Assembly: GCA_030248215.1 (NCBI GenBank)
Contig: JASANG010001558.1
Coordinates: 1-64,000, forward strand
Length of the DNA stretch: 64,000 nt
Direction of reading: 5' to 3'
Source: Enoplolaimus lenunculus
Lineage: Eukaryota > Nematoda > Enoplea > Enoplida > Thoracostomopsidae
Of the stretch, positions 33,980-43,350 are shown one piece after another. Under the pieces are notes generated by a model. It had not been told where the DNA came from. It made no database searches and was given only the letters and a program-made list of their open reading frames with translations. How positions within the stretch are numbered: the first letter of the stretch is position 1; the number at the start of each line of letters is the position of its first letter. The translations under genes were made by a program, and so were the position numbers.

Positions 33980-34740
33980 AAAACTACTAGTATCACCTCC
34001 ATATTTAGTGATTGCGACGATTTTTCTAGGCTTAGGTTATGCTTTAGGCAAAAGCGCTTCGGATCACTTTTTCACGAAGTTTTCAGTTCAATTTTCCGTT
34101 GTCAATATAATACTAAGAACGTTGTGCAGTAGAATGTGTGAATATGTAGTGCAGTAGGGACGCTGTTTTACTGTCTAGGGCTATCGTTCCACGAACGTCC
34201 AGTTGCAACGGACGTTTTCAAGCCCCCTCCCCCGGCGCTAAGCAGTTGGCATATTAAAACGCAAAAACACACTATAAAAAAGAGTAGTTCGCTAGAAATT
34301 TTAAGCGTTCCATTTAAAATAATAAATTGCTTACGGTAGGGAATGAGGGTCGACGGTGCCTCGTCATACTTAGGGTCGCTTGAACTGCCAGGGGTTCAGT
34401 TCGGGGGGCGACAGCCCCGGGTAAGAGCTCGATAACAAAATTGTCTGGTGGGCTAATGTTTTGTATTGTGGGTTAAACGTGGAAACTACTAATTTAGGCT
34501 TAGGTTTAGATAAGCCTTTTCCGAAACTGTAGCTTAAGCGTATGCGTGACCGTTAGCTTAAGCCTAAGCTTGAAGCTAAGTTTAAGCCTGCGAGGGTCGG
34601 GATAACTGTGTAAGCGCCGTAAATTCGGGGTGTTGTATAAAACTATATGGTTTGTATAATTTCCTTGTCCCGCGAGCTTAGGGCCAGACTTTGAGGAAAG
34701 ATATGCCGATATTTCATTTACATGACTTACTACTATACAT
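33980..34740. other. No gene; G-rich and TTAGGC-like traces
   Basis: A GGGGCGACAGCCCCGGG block (34405-34423) resembles blocks near 52045 and 59450. GCTTAAGC words lie at 34530-34590. Confidence 0.4.
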
Positions 34741-34870
34741 ATAACTAGAATGACGGACGGTCTGCACGACCCCTGTTTGAAGTTTTGCCCAAAGTTAATG
34801 ACCACGCCGGCAATCGAACCTCGGTCGTCTTGCGCTCGAGCCAAGCATGCTACCACTACACCACGCGGTC
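34741..34870 (-). repeat. tRNA-derived SINE fragment
   Basis: On the minus strand 34870-34800 reads as a 71-nt tRNA-like unit. The acceptor arms GACCGCG and CGTGGTC pair. A box TGGTGTAGTGGTAGC, B box GGTTCGATT and an anticodon-loop-like CTCGAGC are visible, but the T stem pairs poorly. The downstream tail (CAAAACTTCAAAC) is shared with 42340-42450, which marks a SINE and not a working tRNA gene. Confidence 0.7.
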
Positions 34871-34996
34871 ATTGCAACAACTTCTTATTCACAGTATATG
34901 CGTACAGGCGTGGCAACATTTGCTTTACATACACTTACGTGCACATATACCGACATTATTGTTGACAGTTGTTGTTTTGTTTAGGTCAACGGCATA

Positions 34997-35107
34997 ATGG
35001 GTTTGAAAAGTAGTAAGCCAAAGTTATCGAAAGAAGATCTTGATTTCCTTAAAACGAACACTTCGTTCACAGAAGAACAGATCAAGGAGTGGTACAAGGG
35101 ATTCGTG
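34997..35107 (+). CDS. Coding exon 1 (residues 1-37)
   Basis: ATG at 34997 follows GTCAACGGCATA. The exon ends ...GGATTCGTG with donor GTAAGT at 35108. A TTGTTGTTTTGTTTAG acceptor ends at 34984, only 12 nt before the ATG, so the start codon seems to be just inside a downstream exon of a longer 5' UTR, or at a spliced-leader acceptor. The exon codes the myristoylation motif and the first helices up to WYKGFV. Confidence 0.93.
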
Positions 35108-38100
35108 GTAAGTGTACACCAACGCACATTATATATACATAAATATATATTAGGGTGCGACCGGATATCCGGTTCCGGTTTATTATCCGGCAAAAACTGA
35201 TATCCGTGTCCGGGTCCCGTATAGCGGTATAAACCTACCGGATACCGGATATTTACTGTTGTGGTGCCGAATATTATAAAATTGGTTTTTAATAGTAAGC
35301 ATCTATAATATCTAGCTGCGATTACATTTGTGGGGAAGTCAAGAAGTTCAAGTTTCGATACGTTTTTTTAGCTATTTTTAACTTAAGCGAGCGAGAGTTA
35401 AGCGTTTTTTTGTATTATTTCAGTATATCAGCAGCAACTATAAAATTTGTAATAGATGAAAATCTTGAACGCGCTATGCAATATTCGGTATCCGGTTCCT
35501 GTTCCCGTAAAAAAATCAACATCCGTATCCGGTTCCGGCATCCGGTAAATTAATATCCGGTCGCACCCTGACATATATAAAATACAATATTTCGTTAGAA
35601 GAAATAAAAGCGGTACATATCGCAGCCCAAGCTGTAATTCAACCCAAATCCGAATTCGACTAGTGCAAAGTGAAATAAGGACTTGGGATGGGCCAAAGAT
35701 GGAATTCGTACTGCTCAAAGTGAACGCATCGGTTATTTGTTAATACGTTGATGGCATACACAATTTTGATTGGTTGAAGCAAGAGTGCATGATAGTCTTA
35801 ACAAGAGTATGCAACTGGGTACATTCTGTGTAGAAAAGAATGTACCTGGCACACGTTGCGTTTTTGCTTTACCCTTCCCCCTTACTTGGGGGGAGGGTCA
35901 AAATTGTCAGTAAACATAAATACATTGCATTTCCATATGTTCGTACAAACTCCATTTGTATTCTTAAACGGTCGAAGCAATATAGTGTGCACTACAGCTG
36001 AAATCGACCCCCCTAAACAAGGGGGCAGGGGTAAGGCGAAAATGCAACGCGTGCTAATACATTTTGTGCCCATGTATCGCCCATCCAGATGCACACTCTC
36101 GTTTAAAATCATCCACTATATGGTTGAATCAAGAGTCGATGAAGACTCTTTTTACAAGCGTGCGCAACTGTGCACATTCTGTGTAGAAAAGACTGTACCT
36201 GGCACGCGTTGTGTTGTTGCGCTACCCCCCTCCGTTTACTTAGAGGGGGTGCACCCGGTTCGAACCATGGCACTTTATGCACGCGGCAGCAAACATGCTT
36301 CCGTTATAGTTTAATGCAGGGGTAATCATGTGATAGCCACCTCCATCTAAGTAAGGTGGTCGGCCAAAAACGCAACGCCCAGTGGTACATTTGGTACCAT
36401 GCGGGACCCCCAAGAGTTGCACACTGTTGTCATTGTCCATTCTTGGGTAAAGTAATTAATCCTATCTGGCTTTTCCATCATTTCGTCGTAACAAATCAAA
36501 ACGTTTCACTTGATCACACCCAGAATTTCACAATTGCACGTTGGATTAGTCTCATTGTCAGCGAGAATTTGACCTTGCGCTAACGCAACAACCCACGCGC
36601 AGAGACCGACACTTTTGGTCTCGGTCTCGGTTAATTTTGAACCGTTAGCGGAAATGAAAAAAAAAATAAGGTTTTTTTTCAAACAAAACTTTTGAATAAT
36701 TTTATTTGCTCAAAATTGCCGTTAAAAGTCATACAATTAAACTAATTTTTTTGTTTACTTTATTTATCATATAGGAATTGTGGCAGAAACGCAACGATTG
36801 AAACAACTTTCACAAAAGTATTTATATATCACTGACTCCAATTATACCAGACGTTACACACATATAAGCACCCCGAACTTAAGCGGATTTATACGTGACC
36901 ATCAGTGTCAATATTAATGAAAACATCACTTGGTGATCAACTCTGTAAATAGCTCGTTCATCTTGCTTGTGCTGTACAATCTTACTTACTTGTTTACTAA
37001 GCCTAAGCCTAAGCCTAAGCCTCCTACTTCCACACGCCCATGCCGTGAGCTGAAGCGTAAACCTAAACCTAAGCCTAAGCCTCCTACTTCCACACGCCCA
37101 TGCCGTGAGCTGAAGCGTAAACCTAAACCTAAGCCTAAGCCTCCTACTTCCACACGCCCATGCCGTGAGCTGAAGCGTAAACCTAAACCTAAGCCTAAGC
37201 CTCCTACTTCCACACGCCCATGCCGTGAGCTGAAGCGTAAACCTAAACCTAAGCCTAAGCCTCCTACTTCCACACGCCCATGCCGTGAGCTGAAGCGTAA
37301 ACCTAAACCTAAGCCTAAGCCTCCTACTTCCACACGCCCATGCCGTGAGCTGAAGCGTAAACCTAAACCTAAGCCTAAGCCTCCTACTTCCACACGCCCA
37401 TGCCGTGAGCTGAAGCGTAAACCTAAACCTAAGCCTAAGCCTCCTACTTCCACACGCCCATGCCGTGAGCTGAAGCGTAAACCTAAACCTAAGCCTAAGC
37501 CTCCTACTTCCACACGCCCATGCCGTGAGCTGAAGCGTAAACCTAAACCTAAGCCTAAGCCTCCTACTTCCACACGCCCATGCCGTGAGCTGAAGCGTAA
37601 ACCTAAACCTAAGCCTAAGCCTCCTACTTCCACACGCCCATGCCGTGAGCTGAAGCGTAAACCTAAACCTAAGCCTAAGCCTCCTACTTCCACACGCCCA
37701 TGCCGTGAGCTGAAGCGTAAACCTAAACCTAAGCCTAAGCCTCCTACTTCCACACGCCCATGCCGTGAGCTGAAGCGTAAACCTAAACCTAAGCCATCCG
37801 TGTCATAATGTAGTTAAAATAATCACTTTGGAGGGAACTTGAGTTTTTTTTTATTAAAACAGTCATAGTGTTGAGGGAAGTACAGAAATACCCGATTTTT
37901 AATGGTTCATCCATATACATTTGGTGCAAAATACGAGCAAAACATTACTGCATCGTTTCGTCAACTCAAACTCGCTCAGCTAACAGCACACTTTTTCACT
38001 TCTTTGGTCTCGATTTGCAAAACTACCGAGACTCAACAAAAGCGCGACCGAAACCGAGACCAGTCAAATCCTGAGAGTTGCCCCGAGACCAGCCAAATCC

Positions 38101-40741
38101 TGAGAGTTGCCCCGAGACCAGCCAAATCCTGAGAGTTGCCCCGAGACCGAAACCAGTCAAATCTTGAGAGTTGCCCCGAGACCAGCCAAATCCTGAGAGT
38201 TGCCGAGACCGAAACCAGCCAAATCCTGAGCGTTGCCCCGAGACCGAGACCGACTCAGCCTTGTTTACAATTGAATAATTTTGTATGTAGAGAGAGAGAC
38301 AGAGAGAGAGAAAGAGAGAGAGACACGTATTTGCGTACATTTGTTGTTTTACAGCAAGACTGTCCAAAAGGACATTTAACCAAAGACCAGTTCATCAAAG
38401 TCTACAAAGACTTCTTCCCCTCAGGCTCGGCAGAAGGCTTCTGTGAACACGTATTTCGAACGTTCGACACAGACGGCTCGGGCTATATTGATTTTAAAGA
38501 ATTCTTGCTCGCAATCAACGTCACATCCAGCGGGACGCCTGAACAGAAGCTCGAGTGGGCTTTCCGTATGTACGATATTGACGGCAATGGAACGATTGAT
38601 GAAAAAGAAATGGTCAAAATCATTGAGGTACGTCCGTAGGATATCGAGACGTCGTTCGACGTGTAGCCCGACATCCTTTTGATGTGTAACCAACAGGATG
38701 CGACCGGATATTAATTTGCCGCATGCGCGGAACCGGAACCGGATATCAGTTTTTGCCGAATGTTAAACCGGAACCGTATATCCGGTCGCACGCTGGTATG
38801 CAAGGAGCAGGACTGATACGTAGACGCCAGACGGATACGCAACGGAGAGGCATGGTGTGACCGGGTATCCGCTTCCGGTTTAATAATATTCGGCAAACAT
38901 TGATATCCGGTACCCGGTTCCGGTACCAGGTATAAACCTACCGGATGCTCGATAGTCACGGTTGTGGTGCTTTTCAAAAGTGAGCAGTTGTAACATCTTG
39001 TTGCGATGACATTTCTTTGCCAAACAAAGAAGTTCACGTTTTGATACATTTTCAGCTGCTTTTCAACTTTTATTCTCGCTGGTTAATCTTGTAAATAAAA
39101 TTGCATTTTCGCATTACATAATTTCAGTTGATTAGCAACAATTATGAATTTTATAACAGACGCAAACATTAAACGGCGAAAAATACATCGAAAAATAAAT
39201 TATTTTAACAGATCTCAATATCCGGTTCCGGGAACAAATTCAGTATCTGTATCGGATTCCGGTACATCACGTGCAGGCCTGAAACATGTACCTCAGGATA
39301 GTGGGAATGCGTATTGTTCGTACAGTAATTTAACGGTTGACAAATGGTCAAAATACATTTGCTTGACTCTTCTGTTATATGTGCTCGCAAGCCAGCGTAT
39401 GATGACCAAAAATGAGTCGGATTTTCATTTTTTTTTGCATATTTGAGCTTCTCATGATCTCCCTGATCTTGGTTTCTGATTAAAATTTATATTTTGCAAA
39501 AAATGGTTGCTGTTTATATACGTACCATTCGCAATGCAACGGCGGATGCATGGTGATGGGCCCCATCACGGCCGTGGCTTTCCTCTAACAAGATATCAAC
39601 AAAACTTATTTTGGGAATCAGATGAACATAATGAGCGCATCGCAAACGGGACAAACCCGTTGAAACAAAACACACCCAAGTTTGAAAATGCGGCTGGCTT
39701 CTTCCACGCTTCGATCGTGATTTTTTTGAGACAATTCTACCTTGCCGAATGGCTTGACACACTACACAGATCTTAAAAAAAAGTGGCTAACTGTTAACAA
39801 ATTTTCTTGCTTGCTATGCTCGCTGGCTTATAGTTTTTATTTTAAGATAATATAATTCACCCGAAATGAAATATTCTAGTACAGTAATAAAATCAGTTTT
39901 GGAATGACGTGTGCCGTGTGCTGCCTTGCTTTCAATGGCTAAAGCATATGAACATTCTATAATTTTTTACGTAAAATATGACATGTTCAGCTACTTTAGC
40001 AGAAAATGTCAAAAAAATTTGCGCTGCGTCATAAATCTGCGAGCTTTGCGAAGTTGCGTCGAATAGCAATTGCGTATTTTGGTTGTAAAAAATATTTTCG
40101 GTCCCAGACCCCAGCCCAGTGGCAGAAAGTCCGAACGCTTAGGACCTCAAGGAAATAGAATTTTTTTAAAAAACTCGTAATTTTAATGTGGAACCAATAG
40201 AAAAGGTCAAGAGAAGCTTAATCGTGTCTCACATGAAAATTTTCAATTTACTATGAGGCGTAATTTCAAGGTAAGATTCGAACCCCAGTCTCGCGGGTGA
40301 GAGGCGTATACGTTGACCACTGAGCTATAGGAGCTTGACGCTTGAGGTGGCTCTCACGTCTTGTTGTATTTTTTATTTGCTCATAGTACACTCTATGAGC
40401 GAGAGGGTTAAATAAGCAAAAAAAAACAAAATTCAGAACCCGACCCATTTTGGGCAAACGCCGGCTGGCGGACTGTTTTAGTGTCCGACAAAAAACAAAA
40501 ACAAAACGTTTTTGTAAATTCAAAATTTGTTGTTGTTTTTTGTGTGTTACAGACCATTTACGAAATGCTTGGACCAGAGGTAACTAAGACAGCCGAAGAT
40601 TCACCTAGGAAACGTGCAAAGATGATTTTTGAAAAGATGGACGTAAATAACGATAAAGAGTTGACTCTTAATGAATTTGTTGACGGATGCATGGCCGATA
40701 AAGAACTATTTCAAATCCTTACAAATGAAGTCAAAAAGTAA
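34997..40741 (+). CDS. Neuronal calcium sensor EF-hand protein (recoverin/visinin/neurocalcin group), 3 coding exons
   Basis: The joined exons (34997-35107, 38355-38627, 40553-40741) encode 190 residues, the usual family length. Glycine 2 with serine 6 (MGLKSSK) fits N-myristoylation. EF1 is inactive as usual for the family, with the CPKG signature (residues 40-43). EF2 (75-86, [12 protein letters not shown]), EF3 (111-122, [12 protein letters not shown]) and EF4 (158-169, [12 protein letters not shown]) keep acidic residues at positions 1 and 12. Family members are calcium-myristoyl switches that move to membranes and regulate receptors, kinases or channels in neurons and photoreceptors. QKLEWAF and DGNGTI lean towards recoverin/visinin, while the N terminus is hippocalcin-like, so I give no symbol. 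Both introns are phase 0 and GT-AG. They hold transposons and minisatellites but leave the reading frame untouched. Promoter and poly(A) site were not identified. Confidence 0.95.
35151..35570 (+). mobile_element. hAT-B element in intron 1
   Basis: 420 bp from TAGGGTGCGACCGGATATCC to CCGGTCGCACCCTG. Flanks ATATATAT and ACATATAT agree at 7 of 8. It begins 43 bp after the exon 1 donor. Confidence 0.9.
35781..36122. mobile_element. C element in intron 1
   Basis: 342 bp. Starts AAGAGTGCATGATAGTC and has the inner GGCACACGTTGCGTTTTTG arm. Flanks GTTGAAGC (35773-35780) and GTTGAATC (36123-36130) agree at 7 of 8. Confidence 0.75.
36131..36445. mobile_element. Second C element, abutting the first
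   Basis: AAGAGTCGATGAAGACTC to CCATTCTTG. Only the 8-bp duplication separates it from the preceding copy, so the second landed at the edge of the first or the pair arose by duplication. Confidence 0.7.
36446..36998. other. Unassigned part of intron 1
   Basis: A GGTCTCGGTCTCGG patch at 36615-36632 recalls K-type ends. The rest is AT-rich with no recognised feature. Confidence 0.4.
36999..37795. repeat. 60-bp minisatellite, 13 copies, nearly identical
   Basis: The unit at 37021-37080 repeats every 60 bp to 37741. The first twelve copies are identical and the last differs only at its end. Each unit holds CCTAAG/CCTAAA hexamers plus CTCCTACTTCCACACGCCC and GCCGTGAGCTGAAGCG. The period keeps frames open on both strands (a 20-residue proline/lysine/arginine repeat on the plus strand). 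Lying between real coding exons, it is intronic. Confidence 0.95.
38055..38245. repeat. 29-bp minisatellite in intron 1
   Basis: Units of AGACCAGCCAAATCCTGAG with GTTGCC, about six copies, some with an extra CGAAAC. It lies 110 bp before exon 2. Confidence 0.85.
38289..38323. repeat. GA microsatellite before exon 2
   Basis: AGAGAGAGACAGAGAG run 32 bp upstream of the exon 2 acceptor. Confidence 0.9.
38355..38627 (+). CDS. Coding exon 2 (residues 38-128)
   Basis: Follows the ACAG acceptor and ends ATCATTGAG before GTACGT. 273 nt, phase 0 at both ends. It codes EF1 with the CPKG signature, EF2 and EF3. This is the most conserved part of the protein ([19 protein letters not shown]). Confidence 0.96.
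38694..38795. mobile_element. hAT-B element, 102 bp
   Basis: CAGGATGCGACCGGATATTA to CCGGTCGCACGCTG. Flanks GTAACCAA and GTATGCAA agree at 6 of 8. Confidence 0.8.
38851..39281. mobile_element. hAT-B element, aged
   Basis: CATGGTGTGACCGGGTATCC start and B interior (ACATCTTGTTGCGATGACAT). End near CGTGCAGGCCTG. Target duplication not clear. Confidence 0.65.
39507..39776. repeat. Dispersed repeat in intron 2
   Basis: 39660-39720 (CACCCAAGTTTGAAAATGCG, CGCTTCGATCGTGA) matches 18590-18660 in reverse. Frames are open on both strands with no protein motif. Confidence 0.5.
40222..40407 (-). mobile_element. piggyBac-type MITE with tRNA-like core, shorter copy
   Basis: 186 bp flanked by perfect TTAA (40218-40221, 40408-40411). 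On the minus strand the core reads TATAGCTCAGTGGTCAACG then GGGGTTCGAATCTTACCTTG, the best A and B boxes of the three. It lacks about 75 bp present in the two 263-bp copies. It ends 145 bp before exon 3. Confidence 0.8.
40553..40741 (+). CDS. Coding exon 3 (residues 129-190, stop)
   Basis: 189 nt including TAA at 40739. It codes the linker, the KRAKMIF helix, EF4 and a C terminus ending NEVKK. It lacks the longer tails of recoverins. Confidence 0.95.
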   Translation, partial: TIYEMLGPEVTKTAEDSPRKRAKMIFEKMDVNNDKELTLNEFVDGCMADKELFQILTNEVKK

Positions 40742-40747
40742 ATTTCG

Positions 40748-40955
40748 TTGCATATGTCTGTGTGTGTTGCGTGTGTGTTTATGGTCACACGCACACACAC
40801 ACAATGCATGTGTGTGTTGGGTGTGTGGTACTGGTCGCACACACACACACACAATGCGTATGTGTATTGTTGCGTGTGTGTATGTTGGCACGCACACAAT
40901 GCATGTGGGTGTTGCGTGTGTGGTTATGGTCGCACACACACACACACAATGCTAT
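40748..40955. repeat. GT/CA minisatellite just after the stop codon
   Basis: About four units of 40-57 bp alternating GTGTGTG and CACACACAC around GGTC, each able to fold into a hairpin. It probably lies in the 3' UTR. Confidence 0.85.
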
Positions 40956-41097
40956 GCCTACTACTTATTAGTCGACGATCGTGTAATGTATGTATATTTA
41001 TGGTTGGTCACGTTTTCGTTGCCAGCAATGTGTTTAATTTCGTTATTGACGTATATTATATGAGTAATGTCAACAGTGTGAATAATCACCTTCAATA

Positions 41098-41370
41098 GTC
41101 GCAACAACAACAACAACAATAACAGTAGCAACAATAACAGCAACAACCACAACAGCAGCAACAGCAACATCAATAAGAACAACAACGACAACAGCAAGAA
41201 AAACAGCACCAACATCAACTGGAACAATAACGACAACAACTACAACAGCAAGAAAAAGAAGAAGAGCACAAACAACAACAACAACAAAAACAACAACAAG
41301 AAGAAGAAGAGAACTGGAAAAACAACAAAAGTACAAGCAACAAAAACAGCAGCAACAAACCAGATATCGG
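41098..41370. repeat. CAA/CAG-rich tract
   Basis: Interrupted CAACAACAACAG sequence of about 270 bp. Leucine/valine frames on the minus strand are artefacts. Confidence 0.85.
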
Positions 41371-41704
41371 CATCGTAAGTGAAATAAGCGCAATCGTACT
41401 TTTAGCAAAAAGACAACAAGTATACACAACGGAACGATTAGTTACATCAGCGAATAGCAGCTAACAACAAATTGCATTGCAATATCAAACGTTTCAAGCA
41501 TTGGAAGGATTTGGCAAATGGTTTGGTGGTCCCGCTTGAAAGAAACGTGGCGAAAATACAACAACAAAATCAAACAAATAACAGTAAATAATCCATACAA
41601 AACAAAACGCCAATAACAACGGTATGTCGGTGTTTGTATTAAAAGTGTAAATTTGATATTACAAAGCCAACAAATACACGCCAACAACATACAACAGCCA
41701 AAGA

Positions 41705-41940
41705 TGATGAGTTTACCGACACACTTTGTCGCTCGTCATTTTCCTAAACCTAAACCTAAACCTAAACCTAAACCTGTTTGTAAGAATAATTCGTAATTGA
41801 TAATCCAAAGTCGCAAGGTCTAACGCATGAGTATAATGATGGGCGTCAAATTGTCGAGTCGACGACACTTTGGATTAGCCTTACAAATTGCTGATCGGTC
41901 GACGAGTTGTCGCGGGCGACGAATTGTCGTATTATTGCCA
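41705..41940. mobile_element. H element with CCTAAA array
   Basis: Right arm GACGAGTTGTCG, GACGAATTGTCGT. The centre shares ATGATGGGCGTCAAATTGTC with other H copies. Five or more CCTAAA hexamers lie at 41743-41775. The left end is diverged. Confidence 0.65.
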
Positions 41941-42197
41941 AACATCTGCAACAACATATTTTACAACAGCGGTAAATATCGTACCCAGGCTATAGCATAG
42001 TATTTAGGTTAACCAACAACAGCGTAGGTTTAGGCGGTCAGAGTACGGTTTTAGTAAACGGAGGCTACACTTGATATCGAATGTTGTTTTCATTGGTGTG
42101 AGGGATGACAACTCGATTCATGGTCATTTTGTGTAGTTTTATGTTAATTTGAATTTCAGCGTTTAGACATCATCCAGTTCGAAATATAAAATATTTC

Positions 42198-42332
42198 TGC
42201 GGTTTGGCACTGCGCTGTGTGAACGACTGCCCCCCCACCCACGCGGTTTGGCACTGCACTGTCTGAACGACTGCCCCCCCACCCACGCGGTTTGGCACTG
42301 CGCTGTGTGAACAACTGCCCCCCACCCACCCT
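42198..42332. repeat. 44-bp minisatellite, three copies
   Basis: GCGGTTTGGCACTGC recurs at 42199, 42243 and 42287, each followed by a C-rich run. Confidence 0.9.
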
Positions 42333-42339
42333 CCCACCC

Positions 42340-42450
42340 GTTTGTTCGAAGTTTTGTCAACAGTTCAGGATCACGCTAGCAATCGTAGTACCTCGGCCAT
42401 CTTGCACTCGAGCCAAGCAAGCTCACACTACACGACACGCGGTCGATTGC
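42340..42450 (-). repeat. tRNA-derived SINE fragment
   Basis: On the minus strand: GACCGCGTGTCGTGTAGTG, then GCTTGGCTCGAGTGCAAG, then tail CAAAACTTCGAAC. Homologous to 34741-34870 but more decayed. Confidence 0.65.
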
Positions 42451-43081
42451 ATTCGTTCGCTTAGGCTTGTTTCGACGACGAGGCTTAGGAATAAGCTCAT
42501 TTTTTTTGGCGGTTAGGTTTCGGCTTAGGCTTTAGGAATATGCGTAGACTACAGTACCGGCTGTGTACTATATACATTGGCTTGGTCGCTTGTATCGCTG
42601 ACGTGTTCAGAAAGAAAGTGGCTTTGAAACGAATTTTTCTTAATCGGATGTATACGACGGCTTGCCGTAGAAATATATACGTGGCTGTTGTGTACACTGT
42701 CTTCGCACGCTTAGGCTTAAGGTTTACAAAAATATTTGCTTACGGCTAAGTCTATATAACCTGTTGCCGAAGCCAGCACTTAACCGTAAATGCAGACATA
42801 TATTAAGTGACAAACAAGCGTTGCGATCCAAACCAGAACGGATCAAAATGATAACCTCTCTTAGACAAAATTAGGCCCCCTCATACGTATGTTTCAACTG
42901 TGTGTGTGCGTGCGCGTGTGGGTAAGCGATGTGAAATCCTTGTATGCCACTCCTGAAAAATTTTCAGCCACCGTTTTTACTTGTTGAGCAGGCTACCGGG
43001 CGTTGGTATAAACCTGGACGAATTTCGACGCTAATTTTCGTTGATGAAAAAACGTAAAACAATTAAGCGTTGGAAAAATGT
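42451..43081. other. TTAGGC traces and unassigned DNA
   Basis: AGGCTTAGGAATA words at 42460-42545 and 42710-42735 look like G-element remains without ends. A D-like scrap lies at 42930-43000. No gene. Confidence 0.4.
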
Positions 43082-43215
43082 TGATTTGAACATTTTTTCG
43101 TGTCAGTTAATAAAGTAATGTAATTAAAATAATGACCATTTTAAGACATTTTTTTCGTGTCAGTTAATAAAGTAATTTAATGAAAATAATGACCCTTTTT
43201 AAGACATTTTTTGTT
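43082..43215. repeat. Direct repeat of about 67 bp, two copies
   Basis: TTTTTTCGTGTCAGTTAATA and AATAATGACC occur in both copies. Confidence 0.85.
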
Positions 43216-43350
43216 AAATGAATATACGACAATTCGTCAGCCGACACTGTACTTGTCACCCCGGTCGACAGCGTCCTAGGGTAGTAAGCCTAAAACCTGA
43301 AGGGGTAATGATGGACGACAAATTGTGTCAACGGTCGACGACGGGATCAT
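43216..43350. mobile_element. H element, short
   Basis: ACGACAATTCGTCAGCCGAC left arm, GGTCGACGACGGGATCAT right arm, with GGGTAATGATGGACGAC in the centre. Confidence 0.65.

Larger units (their letters stand above)
35108..38354 (+). other. Intron 1 (3247 bp)
   Basis: GTAAGT donor and TTGTTGTTTTACAG acceptor, phase 0. Contains a hAT-B element, two adjacent C elements, a 60-bp and a 29-bp minisatellite and a GA tract. Confidence 0.9.
38628..40552 (+). other. Intron 2 (1925 bp)
   Basis: GTACGT donor, TTTTTTGTGTGTTACAG acceptor, phase 0. Contains two hAT-B copies, a dispersed repeat and the third tRNA-cored MITE. 39777-40217 holds nothing I recognise. Confidence 0.9.

Noticed and set aside
34800-34870. 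Functional tRNA gene on the minus strand
   Set aside because: The T stem pairs poorly and a diverged second copy shares the 3' tail, which fits a SINE.
36930-37808. 292-codon open frame with proline/lysine/arginine repeats
   Set aside because: It is a 60-bp minisatellite whose period is divisible by three. The opposite strand is equally open, and it lies in an intron.
40706-40945. Histidine/cysteine-rich frames after the calcium-sensor stop codon
   Set aside because: GT/CA dinucleotide minisatellite in the probable 3' UTR.
41070-41429. Leucine/valine-rich minus-strand frames
   Set aside because: Complement of a CAA/CAG tract.
41743-41775. True telomere from the CCTAAA run
   Set aside because: Only about 33 bp, internal, and inside an H element.
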